Shown here in pieces: positions 12,678 to 20,648 of a stretch of 44,716 bases of DNA. The notes under the pieces were generated by a model that worked only from the letters and a program-made list of their open reading frames with translations, did no database searches and was not told the origin of the DNA. This DNA comes from a virus. Location: the IMG/VR virus record IMGVR_UViG_3300005935_000028, positions 1-44,716 of that record. One strand, 5' to 3'. Position 1 is the first letter of the stretch; each line of letters begins with the position of its first letter. A program made the position numbers and the translations under genes.

Positions 12678-13873
12678 GCAAAAAAGATAAAGCAAATAAA
12701 TTTCTAGATGAATCAGCACACGGCAGAGAATATTGGCCGATAGATTCTCTAATCCCATGGAAAGATAATCCGAGGGCGATAAAGGGAGATGACTTCAAAA
12801 GACTGAAAAAACAGATTCAAGATTTGGGTGAATATAAACCGCTAATTGTTAATAGCGGCGCCCATATTCCAGTGAAAGGTGAGATTTTGGGCGGGAACAT
12901 GAGACTTAAAGCTTATCAACAACTTGGTAAAACTAAGTGTTGGGTTTCTCCAGTACATCCTAAGACAGAAGGGGAGAAGCTGGCCTATGCGTTATCTGAT
13001 AACGATAGTGCGGGGTATTATATTGATGAAGAGTTAGCTGAGTTGCTATTCAAATATGAGGATGATTTCGATATAGAAGATTATAAAGTTAGTTTAGAAT
13101 TTCCAGAGTCGCTCGCTAAGGTAATGGATAAATTTGGACCAGACGAAGATGTGGGCGATGATGACGAAGTCCCTGAGTTATCAGGTAAAGCAGAAAGCAA
13201 ATTTGGCGAGATTTATCAATTAGGAGAACATAGATTAATGTGCGGGGATGCTTTGAAAATAGATCAGGTTGAATCTTTATTAAATTATATAAAAGTTGAT
13301 ATGGCTTTAACTGATCCTCCATATAATGTTGGATATGAATATAATTCCTACGAAGATAATAAGACCAATGAAGAGTATGAATCTTTTTGTTTTAAATGGT
13401 TCCAGATATTAGAGAAGAATAGCAATTTTCAGGTAATTACGCCTGGTACTGTTAATTTAGCGATGTGGGCAAAAATAAAACCTTGGAGGTCTGTTGCACC
13501 ATGGATTAAGAAAAACGCCATGAATAACGGAGAGATTAGCCACCTTAGACTTTGGGAGCCGATTATTTTTTATGGGATGACAAAAAAAAGACGACCAACA
13601 GATTTATTTGAGCATAATATTTCTGGTGAACATGTTAAACATACTTGCCCTAAACCCTTATCGTTATATATGGATATTATTAAGAGTTTTCAACCGAATA
13701 CTGTTTTAGATGTTTTTGGTGGAAGTGGTACTACATTGGTAGCTTGCGAGAAGTTGGGCAAAACATGTTTTATGATGGAAATTGATCCAAAATATGTCGA
13801 TGTGATAAGAAAGCGTTATGGAAAATTGATGGGAGAGGAGAAAAATTGGCAAAGTCTTTCTCCTAAAATATGA
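12674..13873 (+). CDS. ParB-domain DNA methyltransferase (N4/N6)
   Basis: A 399-residue fusion. Residues about 20-110 form a ParB/Srx-like domain (PWKDNPR, and GGNMRLKAYQQLG), which binds DNA or nucleotides. The C-terminal part is a beta-class amino-methyltransferase with intact catalytic DPPY (214-217) and SAM motif DVFGGSGTT (346-354). ParB-methyltransferase fusions are common in phages and protect their DNA from host restriction. The N-terminus (KANKFLDESAHGREY, residues 7-21) carries the FLxEA motif. It starts by an ATGA overlap with rmlA. Confidence 0.88.
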   Translation: MSKKDKANKFLDESAHGREYWPIDSLIPWKDNPRAIKGDDFKRLKKQIQDLGEYKPLIVNSGAHIPVKGEILGGNMRLKAYQQLGKTKCWVSPVHPKTEGEKLAYALSDNDSAGYYIDEELAELLFKYEDDFDIEDYKVSLEFPESLAKVMDKFGPDEDVGDDDEVPELSGKAESKFGEIYQLGEHRLMCGDALKIDQVESLLNYIKVDMALTDPPYNVGYEYNSYEDNKTNEEYESFCFKWFQILEKNSNFQVITPGTVNLAMWAKIKPWRSVAPWIKKNAMNNGEISHLRLWEPIIFYGMTKKRRPTDLFEHNISGEHVKHTCPKPLSLYMDIIKSFQPNTVLDVFGGSGTTLVACEKLGKTCFMMEIDPKYVDVIRKRYGKLMGEEKNWQSLSPKI

Positions 13874-14115
13874 AAACATCAGCCTATGTAATACTTACTA
13901 AACATGGGGTTCTATCTCTTAGAAAAGGGAAACCTAAGTTAAATAGTAATGAAGTGGCGGTCAAACTTAATTTGACAATTTCTGATAAGTTTTTCGAGAG
14001 ATTTGTACCAGAGGTTGATATAGATGTTCCAGATGACTATGTAGCTAAACCTGAAATAGGTGTAGAATTAAAAGGTGGAACTATGGATAAATTATTAGGA
14101 GAGGATGATACATGA
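13870..14115 (+). CDS. hypothetical protein with C-terminal TMxKLLG motif
   Basis: An 81-residue protein of small beta-rich character; not recognised. Its last ten residues (TMDKLLGEDDT) match the TMxKLLG motif seen at the N-terminus of other proteins in this genome, here as a C-terminal tail. ATGA-type overlaps join it to the methyltransferase and the next glycosyltransferase. Confidence 0.55.
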   Translation: MKTSAYVILTKHGVLSLRKGKPKLNSNEVAVKLNLTISDKFFERFVPEVDIDVPDDYVAKPEIGVELKGGTMDKLLGEDDT

Positions 14116-14990
14116 ATTTAACTCTTGTGATCCCAGTCTATAATCAACTTAATGACTCAAAGGGTTGTATGGGTACGTTTAGATACATGACATCAGATGA
14201 TACTGAATTTATGGTTATAGATAACGGTTCAACCGATCCAGTTGAGAACTTTTTGAGAAAATCTTTAAGACCAAAGAGATTGAATTATATCAGAAATCAA
14301 GAGAATCTAGGGATGTTGAAGACACTTCAACAGGCTTATGAAAATTGTAGTACTGATCTCATTGCTCTTTCTCATAACGATGTGTTAGTTTATGAAAAGG
14401 ATTGGGATAAGAAGGTCATCTCATATTTTGAGAAGATGCCTGATCTCGGTGGTGTTGGTTTCTTTGGTTCACAGGGTTGTGGTCCAATCGGAGAGAGAAT
14501 CCAAGATGTTCCATCTGGTATAGCTGCTGGTATGTCAAATATGCTTGAAGCGGAGATTCATGGAATGAGATTAGAACAACCATGGCGTTCAGCCGCTATC
14601 TTCGATGGATTCATGCAAGTTTTCCGTATGGAGATGTTAAAGAAATCTAATGGGTTTGACCAAAGATATCACTTTCATCACTTGTATGATAGAGATTCAG
14701 CCTTAGAGAGTCTCAAACATGGATATAAGAATATAGTGGTGGATATACCGTGTCATCACTTGTCAGGCTTGACTGCTAATCGCTCTGAATATCAGACTTG
14801 GATTGATAATAAAACCCAAAACGTTGGCTTTACTGGAGATAAGTGGACGCATGAAGAAAACACTAGATTATTTACAGAAAAGTGGAAAGATGTTCTGCCA
14901 CTATATGTAGAGGACGATTTTAGCTTTAGAGTAGGACCAGCGGGACCACACTATGATTTTAAAGGAGATGCGATATGCCCTCAAAAATAG
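14112..14990 (+). CDS. GT2-family glycosyltransferase
   Basis: A 292-residue GT-A fold enzyme. LTLVIPVYN (3-11) opens the nucleotide-binding domain, VIDNGST follows, and SHNDVLV stands at the DxD position that binds the metal-nucleotide sugar. Inverting GT2 enzymes transfer a sugar from a nucleotide donor to a polysaccharide, lipid or protein. Acceptor and sugar are not predictable. It is the first of many GT genes of this island. Confidence 0.8.
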   Translation: MNLTLVIPVYNQLNDSKGCMGTFRYMTSDDTEFMVIDNGSTDPVENFLRKSLRPKRLNYIRNQENLGMLKTLQQAYENCSTDLIALSHNDVLVYEKDWDKKVISYFEKMPDLGGVGFFGSQGCGPIGERIQDVPSGIAAGMSNMLEAEIHGMRLEQPWRSAAIFDGFMQVFRMEMLKKSNGFDQRYHFHHLYDRDSALESLKHGYKNIVVDIPCHHLSGLTANRSEYQTWIDNKTQNVGFTGDKWTHEENTRLFTEKWKDVLPLYVEDDFSFRVGPAGPHYDFKGDAICPQK

Positions 14991-15145
14991 TCAAATTAAT
15001 CTCGAAGCATAAGAAAAACAGAAAACAGATGAAGGGTAAAAAGTGGAACAAACCTTTATATAGTGCTAAGATCGGTATGGCAGAGTGTATAGTTAAATTG
15101 AAAGATGGTAGTCTAGTTACTAGACATATGAAGTATGACAAATAA
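14975..15145 (+). CDS. small basic protein, 56 aa
   Basis: A 56-residue, Lys- and Arg-rich protein beginning MPSKIVKLISKHKKNRK. It has a perfect AAAGGAG 7 nt before ATG, so I believe it is translated. The C-terminal half (AECIVKLKDGSLVTRH) looks like a small beta hairpin. It overlaps both neighbours by 11-16 bp. Function unknown; nucleic-acid binding is possible from its charge. Confidence 0.6.
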   Translation: MPSKIVKLISKHKKNRKQMKGKKWNKPLYSAKIGMAECIVKLKDGSLVTRHMKYDK

Positions 15146-15812
15146 AATTCCAATAATCATGCCAGTTAAAGACAGATTAAATTTAACTAGGCAGACAATT
15201 GAATCTCTTTTTAATAACACAAAATACCCCTTTGAGTTAATAATTATTTCTGATAATTCAGGGCAGGAAACAGTTGATTATCTAAAATCTATTTCTGGGA
15301 AAGCTAGGGTTACTTTGATGCGTGACGCAAAGGGTTGTGCTGTCGCTAGGAATGCTGGAATGGCTGTTGCTAAAAATAGTCAATATTATTATCACTCAGA
15401 TAACGATATATATTTTACAGAAGGGTGGCTTGGGAAGATGATTAAGATTATGGAAACTTCTAAGAAGATTGGAGTGTTAGGTGGCAAAGGGCATGCATAT
15501 CATGGTGCGATAGAAAGTAGAGATGTAGGAGGTTTAGGTATAGAAATTTGTTATCAACAGCCAGGTTTTTCTATGTTAATCAGGAGAGAAACTTGGTTAG
15601 ATACTGGACCATTCTTACATTATCCAACCCAAGAATTAGGCAAAGAAGATTGTAAGTTTTGTACCTTAGCATCTGAAAAAGGATGGGAAATCGCAAGGAT
15701 GAAGAATCAAGTTATTTATCATTGTGGGATAAGAAACACCTTTGGTGGTAATACTACTGGTCATGATGAAGAGGAGAAACAAAATTTCCCAGAGGGAGTA
15801 ATCACAGAATGA
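15135..15812 (+). CDS. GT2-family glycosyltransferase
   Basis: A 225-residue GT-A enzyme. IPIIMPVKDR begins the Rossmann-like domain and IIISDNSG follows. HSDNDIYF is the metal-binding loop at about residue 93. It is shorter than the average GT2 (about 250-320), so its acceptor domain is small. It overlaps the small basic protein upstream. Confidence 0.78.
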   Translation: MTNKIPIIMPVKDRLNLTRQTIESLFNNTKYPFELIIISDNSGQETVDYLKSISGKARVTLMRDAKGCAVARNAGMAVAKNSQYYYHSDNDIYFTEGWLGKMIKIMETSKKIGVLGGKGHAYHGAIESRDVGGLGIEICYQQPGFSMLIRRETWLDTGPFLHYPTQELGKEDCKFCTLASEKGWEIARMKNQVIYHCGIRNTFGGNTTGHDEEEKQNFPEGVITE

Positions 15813-15937
15813 AGGCAACTATTGTTATCCCCACAATAAGAGAAAAATCAATTAAGGGCGAATATTGGGATAAATTAACTAAAGCTATGGATTTATGGGT
15901 AACTTATGTCCATAAAGGATTTACCAAAAGAAAGTAA
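15809..15937 (+). CDS. truncated GT2 N-terminus or mini-protein, 42 aa
   Basis: A 42-residue frame that starts MKATIVIPTIREKSIKG, the usual first beta strand of GT2 enzymes, and then stops at TAA after the basic tail HKGFTKRK. It overlaps the stop of the upstream GT gene. I read it as the remnant of a deleted GT2 gene, although translation as a mini-protein cannot be ruled out. The promoter at 15920 lies inside its 3' end. Confidence 0.5.
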   Translation: MKATIVIPTIREKSIKGEYWDKLTKAMDLWVTYVHKGFTKRK

Positions 15938-15948
15938 TTGAGTATAAT
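15920..15948 (+). promoter_or_regulatory. sigma-70-type promoter, short leader
   Basis: TTTACC (15920-15925), 17-bp spacer, TATAAT (15943-15948). The ATG of the next gene is at 15961, so the 5' leader would be only about 5-6 nt. Confidence 0.6.
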
Positions 15949-15960
15949 TAATCAAATAAT

Positions 15961-17328
15961 ATGTCAAAAATATCAATAATAATACCAACATATAATTGCG
16001 GCGAACATCTAATTAGAACTTTAGTAGAGTTAGAAAGACAAGATTTTCATGACTTTGAAGTAATAGTTGTTGATGATGGTTCGACAGATGCTACTCAATT
16101 GCTTTTAGATCAGTATTTAGCACTCGTTCCGCCAATAAAGGTTACTAGAGTTAAACAAGGGCATCAGGGTTCAAACATAGCTAGAAATAGGGGTTATAAA
16201 GAAGCTAAGGGTGAATTTCTATTATTTTTGGATGCAGATAAGCTTTTAAAAGCTAACGCATTAAGCTCATTATTTAAAGAATTATTAACTAATAAGGATA
16301 AAGCATATGCTTATTGTTGGTTCGAAAGAGATGGTGTCCACAATAAGACTAAAGAGTTTGATAAAGAAAAACTTAAGACTGGAGAACTGTTGATTGATAT
16401 GTGTTCTTTAATTAGAGCTAAGTCTTTTACGGGGTTTGATGAGAATCTAAAAAGATTACAAGATCGTGATTTATGGTTATCTATTCTTGGTAAAGGCGGT
16501 AGCGGTATATTGGTGGATGAAGTTTTGTTTAATACTTCATCTAGGAATAGTGACATTACTTCTAGTGAAGACCTAAGTGAAGCAGAGGATTATATAAGAA
16601 AGAAGCACGATCATTATTTCAAGGTTAAAACCAAGAAAAAGAAGAAAGATGCGATTCCCTTAAATACAGATAATCTCGTAGATATTATTGTCATTAGGTT
16701 TAATACTACTGATATGGATAAGGCTTGCTTTAATTCTATTGTTGATAATACTAGGTACCCCAATACTAGGGTAACCTTTTATGATAATTACAAGAAGAAA
16801 GATTCTTTATCTATGATTTGGAATGACATTATTGGTAAGTCTAATGCTAAATACATCTGTTTGCTTCATAGTGATGTTAAATTGCCAAAGAGATGGTTAG
16901 AGAAATTGCTTTACGAGTTAAAACAAAAAGATGTGGGTGCTGTTGGACCATCTTTTGATAAGTGCTGGACTGCACAGAAACTAGAAAAATCATCCGTCCC
17001 AAAAAGAAGGACGGTCGTTGATTTTAAAGAAGAGTACGGCAAGGCGTTTCAGTTATCTAATATTTGTTTACTCTTTCCAAAGTATGTGTTCAATAAGGTT
17101 GGTTTCTTTAGTGATGATTTTTATCTTCATTCAGAGATGGAATGGTTACATAGAGTTCAGAAATCTAATTTCAAGACAATCTGGAGAAAAGATGTGTATT
17201 TAAAACATGTTGGTGGTGCAAGTAGTCATAAGAGGTCTAAATCTGATAAGAATTTTGATCTATTTGAGCAAAAAAGAAAAGAAAACAGATTGTATATGAA
17301 AATCGTTAACAAAAAGAAGAAATTATGA
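15961..17328 (+). CDS. two-domain GT2 glycosyltransferase
   Basis: A 455-residue protein with two tandem GT-A domains. The first begins ISIIIPTYN and has VDDGST and the metal loop FLDADKLL. The second begins near residue 240 (VDIIVIRFNT) and has LLHSDVKLP. Bifunctional GT2 fusions can add alternating sugars, as in capsule or glycosaminoglycan synthases. A charged Lys linker (KTKKKKKD) separates the domains. Its own promoter and very short leader set it apart from the operon upstream. Confidence 0.75.
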   Translation: MSKISIIIPTYNCGEHLIRTLVELERQDFHDFEVIVVDDGSTDATQLLLDQYLALVPPIKVTRVKQGHQGSNIARNRGYKEAKGEFLLFLDADKLLKANALSSLFKELLTNKDKAYAYCWFERDGVHNKTKEFDKEKLKTGELLIDMCSLIRAKSFTGFDENLKRLQDRDLWLSILGKGGSGILVDEVLFNTSSRNSDITSSEDLSEAEDYIRKKHDHYFKVKTKKKKKDAIPLNTDNLVDIIVIRFNTTDMDKACFNSIVDNTRYPNTRVTFYDNYKKKDSLSMIWNDIIGKSNAKYICLLHSDVKLPKRWLEKLLYELKQKDVGAVGPSFDKCWTAQKLEKSSVPKRRTVVDFKEEYGKAFQLSNICLLFPKYVFNKVGFFSDDFYLHSEMEWLHRVQKSNFKTIWRKDVYLKHVGGASSHKRSKSDKNFDLFEQKRKENRLYMKIVNKKKKL

Positions 17329-17741
17329 AGATAGGTTATGCATATGTTTGTGCTGATTTGATTCATGTCGGACACCTTAATCATTTAGAAGCTTGTAGTA
17401 AACTGTGTGATAAATTAGTCGTTGGAGTATTGACAGATAAATCTGTGATGGAGAATAAAGTTAAACCAGTTATCCCCTTTGATGAAAGATTGCGTCTTGT
17501 TCAAGCATTTGAGTGTGTTGATATTGCTGTATCTCAGGAGACTTATTCTCCATTAGATAATGCATCAAAGATTGCTGATATTTTGTTTGAGAGTACAAGT
17601 CATACTGATGAGGCTGTCGCTGAAGCAAAAAGAGTTATGGGAGGATTAGGTAAAAAGGTAATTGTCATGCCGTATTATGGTGGACAAAGTTCTACAAAGA
17701 TAAAAAAGAATATTAAAGATAATTGGGAGGACGGTGAATAA
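17325..17741 (+). CDS. cytidylyltransferase-like enzyme (TagD/HIGH superfamily)
   Basis: A 138-residue nucleotidyltransferase. HVGH (14-17) is the HxGH nucleotide-binding signature, PFDERLRLVQAF is typical of glycerol-3-phosphate or ethanolamine-phosphate cytidylyltransferases, and QSSTKIKKNI matches the C-terminal TTxIKxxI loop. Such enzymes activate small phosphorylated alcohols as CDP derivatives for transfer to cell-wall polymers. Neighbouring GT genes suggest a decoration step. The substrate is not certain. Confidence 0.75.
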   Translation: MKIGYAYVCADLIHVGHLNHLEACSKLCDKLVVGVLTDKSVMENKVKPVIPFDERLRLVQAFECVDIAVSQETYSPLDNASKIADILFESTSHTDEAVAEAKRVMGGLGKKVIVMPYYGGQSSTKIKKNIKDNWEDGE

Positions 17742-17744
17742 TTG

Positions 17745-18116
17745 ATGGCAACTCATAAAAGTTCAGCTTTAAAAAGTCTTGTTTGGAGAATCATGGGCGT
17801 TTTTGTTTATGCGAGTATTTTCTACTTCTTTACAAGGAAGTGGCAAATTACGCTAGGAAGCACGCTTGTTCATCACACAACTTTCTTAATAGTGTTTTAT
17901 TTACATGAGAGATTTTGGTTATGGCTTAGAAAACCAACCCATTGGATTAAGGCTATTACCTATGAAATTATTTTAGGGATGGGTCTTGGTGGTTTAATAG
18001 TCTATTTCTTTACTGGTACATGGAAATCAGTGACTTATATTACTGGAACATATACTGTTATAAAAATTATCATGTATGTATTCTATGATAGAATATGGAA
18101 TAAATTAGTAAAATAA
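17745..18116 (+). CDS. DUF2061 membrane protein
   Basis: A 123-residue membrane protein with about four hydrophobic segments. The signatures SALKSLVWRIMG and HHTTFLIVFYLHERFW match the DUF2061 family, with a second half (ITYEIILGMG, then YTVIKIIMYVFYDRIW) that looks like a repeat of the first. Members often stand next to cytidylyl- or adenylyl-transferase genes in bacterial sugar clusters; their role is unknown. TTG at 17742 is also in frame, but ATG at 17745 is preferred. Confidence 0.7.
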   Translation: MATHKSSALKSLVWRIMGVFVYASIFYFFTRKWQITLGSTLVHHTTFLIVFYLHERFWLWLRKPTHWIKAITYEIILGMGLGGLIVYFFTGTWKSVTYITGTYTVIKIIMYVFYDRIWNKLVK

Positions 18117-18118
18117 TT

Positions 18119-18760
18119 ATGTTAACATCAGGTCAACAAGAAGAATTAAATTATCATAAAAAGAAGTATAGCCAAGTAGATAATGATGGAAAGAAAATAA
18201 GAAATCCTGAAACTTGGGAAAATAGGAGTTATAAAAGAACACTTATAGAAGATTTTGAACTTAAACCAGATACGTTTGTTGGCAAGTCGGTTCTAGATAT
18301 TGGTGGTGGACCACTTAGCGGTTTACACTTTTGGCCATTCTTAGAGTCAAGCAGGAGAGTTGTTCTCGACCCATTAGCCAAAGAATTTGGAGAACTATTA
18401 AAAGGTTACAAAAATATTTCCAGTGATGTAGAGACTATTGCTGGATATGCTGAGGATATGCCTTTTACAGACGGTTCTCTTGATATGGTTTTAACCTTTA
18501 ATTCATTAGATCATTGGAATGATTGGAAGAAAGGAACAGATGAAGTAATAAGGATTCTTAAACATAATGGAGTATTCTTGCTTTATGTAAATCTGTATCG
18601 ACCAGCCAAGACTGTCGCCCACCCTCACTATATAGATGAGAAATCAATTGATTGGATTATTAGCAGAGGATTAGAATTAGAGTTTTCAAACACCAAAGAT
18701 CATGTGAAGGAGTCTGGACAAAAATTAAAGAAATATTTTGGTATTTTTAGAAAAATATGA
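18119..18760 (+). CDS. SAM-dependent methyltransferase, class I
   Basis: A 213-residue methyltransferase. Motif I is VLDIGGGPL (about 58-66), followed by RVVLDPLA, and motif IV-like DMVLTFNSLDH. This layout fits the ubiE/COQ5 type (Methyltransf_11) that methylates small molecules or sugars. In a GT island the likely substrate is a glycan or nucleotide sugar. It overlaps the next gene by 4 bp. Confidence 0.8.
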   Translation: MLTSGQQEELNYHKKKYSQVDNDGKKIRNPETWENRSYKRTLIEDFELKPDTFVGKSVLDIGGGPLSGLHFWPFLESSRRVVLDPLAKEFGELLKGYKNISSDVETIAGYAEDMPFTDGSLDMVLTFNSLDHWNDWKKGTDEVIRILKHNGVFLLYVNLYRPAKTVAHPHYIDEKSIDWIISRGLELEFSNTKDHVKESGQKLKKYFGIFRKI

Positions 18761-19476
18761 TAACAGTGATACTTCTTTGTTACAAACGATTTGATAATTT
18801 TGAAAGAGTTATTCAGTCATGGCTAGATCAGGACGAGGTCGATGAGGTTATTGTTTGCGATAACTCTGGAACTTTTAAAACTGATCTACCAGTGATTGTA
18901 TTGAATAGCAATAAAAATTATGGAACATATTTTAGATATGTTGCCCCACTTTTAGCTAAAAACAAGCTGATTATTTGGGGAGATGATGACTTGGTTGCTA
19001 AAGCCGATTTAGCTGGAGATTTACTTGGGTCTTGGACTGACAAATCACTTGTTGGGATTATGGGAAAGAAGTTTACTGGGGCAACTTACTATGATGCTAC
19101 TGGATATAGAGGTGAAAATCTCAAAGAAGATACAGATGTTGATTATCTTTGTGGGCTTTGTATCTTAGGACATAAAAAGAACTTTGTTGGGTTTGATCCT
19201 ATGAGCATTCCTACCAGGTTTTTCTCTGGTAAACAGATATTCGTTATGGGTGATTGGTGGTGGGAACACTGGCTTAAAGTGTGTGGTAAGGTTGAGAAGA
19301 TGACTGTGGTTGCTACTGATAAATATGAATTATTGAAAGAAGCGACCGATGATACAGCACTACACAAGGGGGATGAATTTCAGGAGGTTAGGGAATACTA
19401 TTTTAGAAAGTGGATTACTAAACTTGAAACAAGGAAAATTCATGAAGTGGATAACAAATTTAGCAAAAAAAGCTGA
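18757..19476 (+). CDS. GT2-like glycosyltransferase
   Basis: A 239-residue GT-A protein. MITVILLCYKR opens the fold, VIVCDNSG follows, and WGDDDLVA is the metal-binding loop at about residue 76. The middle part (FFSGKQIFVMGDWWWEHW) is unusual. The last 35 bp overlap the next gene. Confidence 0.72.
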   Translation: MITVILLCYKRFDNFERVIQSWLDQDEVDEVIVCDNSGTFKTDLPVIVLNSNKNYGTYFRYVAPLLAKNKLIIWGDDDLVAKADLAGDLLGSWTDKSLVGIMGKKFTGATYYDATGYRGENLKEDTDVDYLCGLCILGHKKNFVGFDPMSIPTRFFSGKQIFVMGDWWWEHWLKVCGKVEKMTVVATDKYELLKEATDDTALHKGDEFQEVREYYFRKWITKLETRKIHEVDNKFSKKS

Positions 19477-20113
19477 GAATATTTTAGAAAACGCTCCAAT
19501 ATGGATCGCTGGTTCTGGACCATCACTTGATGAGTATCCAGACGATTTCCTACACCATAAGTTCTCTATAGCACTACATCTAGCGTATCTTAAGTTCCCA
19601 AACACTACCTATAGATATGCTAACGAATATGATCGAGTGAAGTGGTTTAAAGAGAATCGTCCAGAGTATTTAGATAAAGATAATATTTTTGCTTTCCCCT
19701 TCTATAACAAGACAGAGAGAGAGTGTAATTCTTTGATAGACTTAGACAGAGAAAATTATTATTTCTTGGCACTTAGACCTTATCCAAAAAAGACAAGCGT
19801 TGTTAGGGCATGGCACGCAAGAGGAGTTGACTTCGGTGGTTGGGGAACATGTCTTCATGGAGCTTTATATGTAGCACTGATGATGCATGGGAAACCAATT
19901 AATATTATTGGTTGTAATCATGAATCTAAAGATGGTTTAGAACACTTTAAACTTGCTAATGATAATAACCAATATCGAGACACATCTACGCCTTATGCAA
20001 AGAAAGGCAAACTGATGAAAGAGGGAACTGAAAAGATAATTAATAGGTCTAAGTTTTATACGAAGATAAATTGGATTAAAAGTTATGATGAGGCAAAAAA
20101 ATATGTTACTTGA
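19442..20113 (+). CDS. DUF115-like protein with GSGPSLD motif
   Basis: A 223-residue protein. WIAGSGPSLDEYP (about 22-34) is the signature of DUF115-like proteins, a family of sugar-related transferases. I chose the ATG at 19442 with AAGGA 7 nt upstream, over an in-frame start at 19349. The sequence is closely similar to the C-terminal third of the 805-residue protein at 20645 (IAGSGPSLDTYPDNF), so this gene is a stand-alone paralogue of that domain. Confidence 0.6.
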   Translation: MKWITNLAKKAENILENAPIWIAGSGPSLDEYPDDFLHHKFSIALHLAYLKFPNTTYRYANEYDRVKWFKENRPEYLDKDNIFAFPFYNKTERECNSLIDLDRENYYFLALRPYPKKTSVVRAWHARGVDFGGWGTCLHGALYVALMMHGKPINIIGCNHESKDGLEHFKLANDNNQYRDTSTPYAKKGKLMKEGTEKIINRSKFYTKINWIKSYDEAKKYVT

Positions 20114-20648
20114 AGAGGCAAAAGTTCTAAGAGTACTACTTAAAGGTTTAAAAAAGAAAACGATTTTAAACATAGGAAGTATGTCAACAAAACAATTAAT
20201 AAGATACCACCCATGGTGCCTTGATGATGTTATTAACCCATTGATGTATAGAAAAAATAAGATTCATGGATTAGATATGGTTGAGGGGGAAGGCGTTGAT
20301 ATTATTTGTGATTGCCAAGATATGAGAAGAAAAGTCGGAGACAAAATCTATGATGCTGTTCTATTCACTAATACAATAGAGCATCTGTTTTATCCCCATA
20401 GTGCTATTTCTGAGATTTATAGAGTATTAAAGTCAAAGGGTGTGTGTTATGCAAGTTGTCCATCAACAGGCTATCCCTACCATGAGGATCCAATCGACAC
20501 GATGCTGAGGATTGCAACCCTTGAAGATTGGCAAAGATTTTTTATATCTGGTCGATGGGAGATAGACTTGTTTAAAGTAATTAAATCATATCGTACCAAC
20601 CTACATAGAGTCGATGAAGTAACAATCATTCGAGCAAATAAATTATGA
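20103..20648 (+). CDS. SAM-dependent methyltransferase-like protein
   Basis: A 181-residue protein of Methyltransf_11 type: TILNIGSM as a divergent motif I, GLDMVEGEGVDIICD as the SAM-adenine strand, and LFTNTIEHL followed by IYRVLKSKGVCY as the typical post-motif. The glycine-rich loop is weaker than usual. An in-frame ATG at 20085 is also possible. It overlaps the gene upstream by 11 bp. Confidence 0.65.
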   Translation: MLLEEAKVLRVLLKGLKKKTILNIGSMSTKQLIRYHPWCLDDVINPLMYRKNKIHGLDMVEGEGVDIICDCQDMRRKVGDKIYDAVLFTNTIEHLFYPHSAISEIYRVLKSKGVCYASCPSTGYPYHEDPIDTMLRIATLEDWQRFFISGRWEIDLFKVIKSYRTNLHRVDEVTIIRANKL

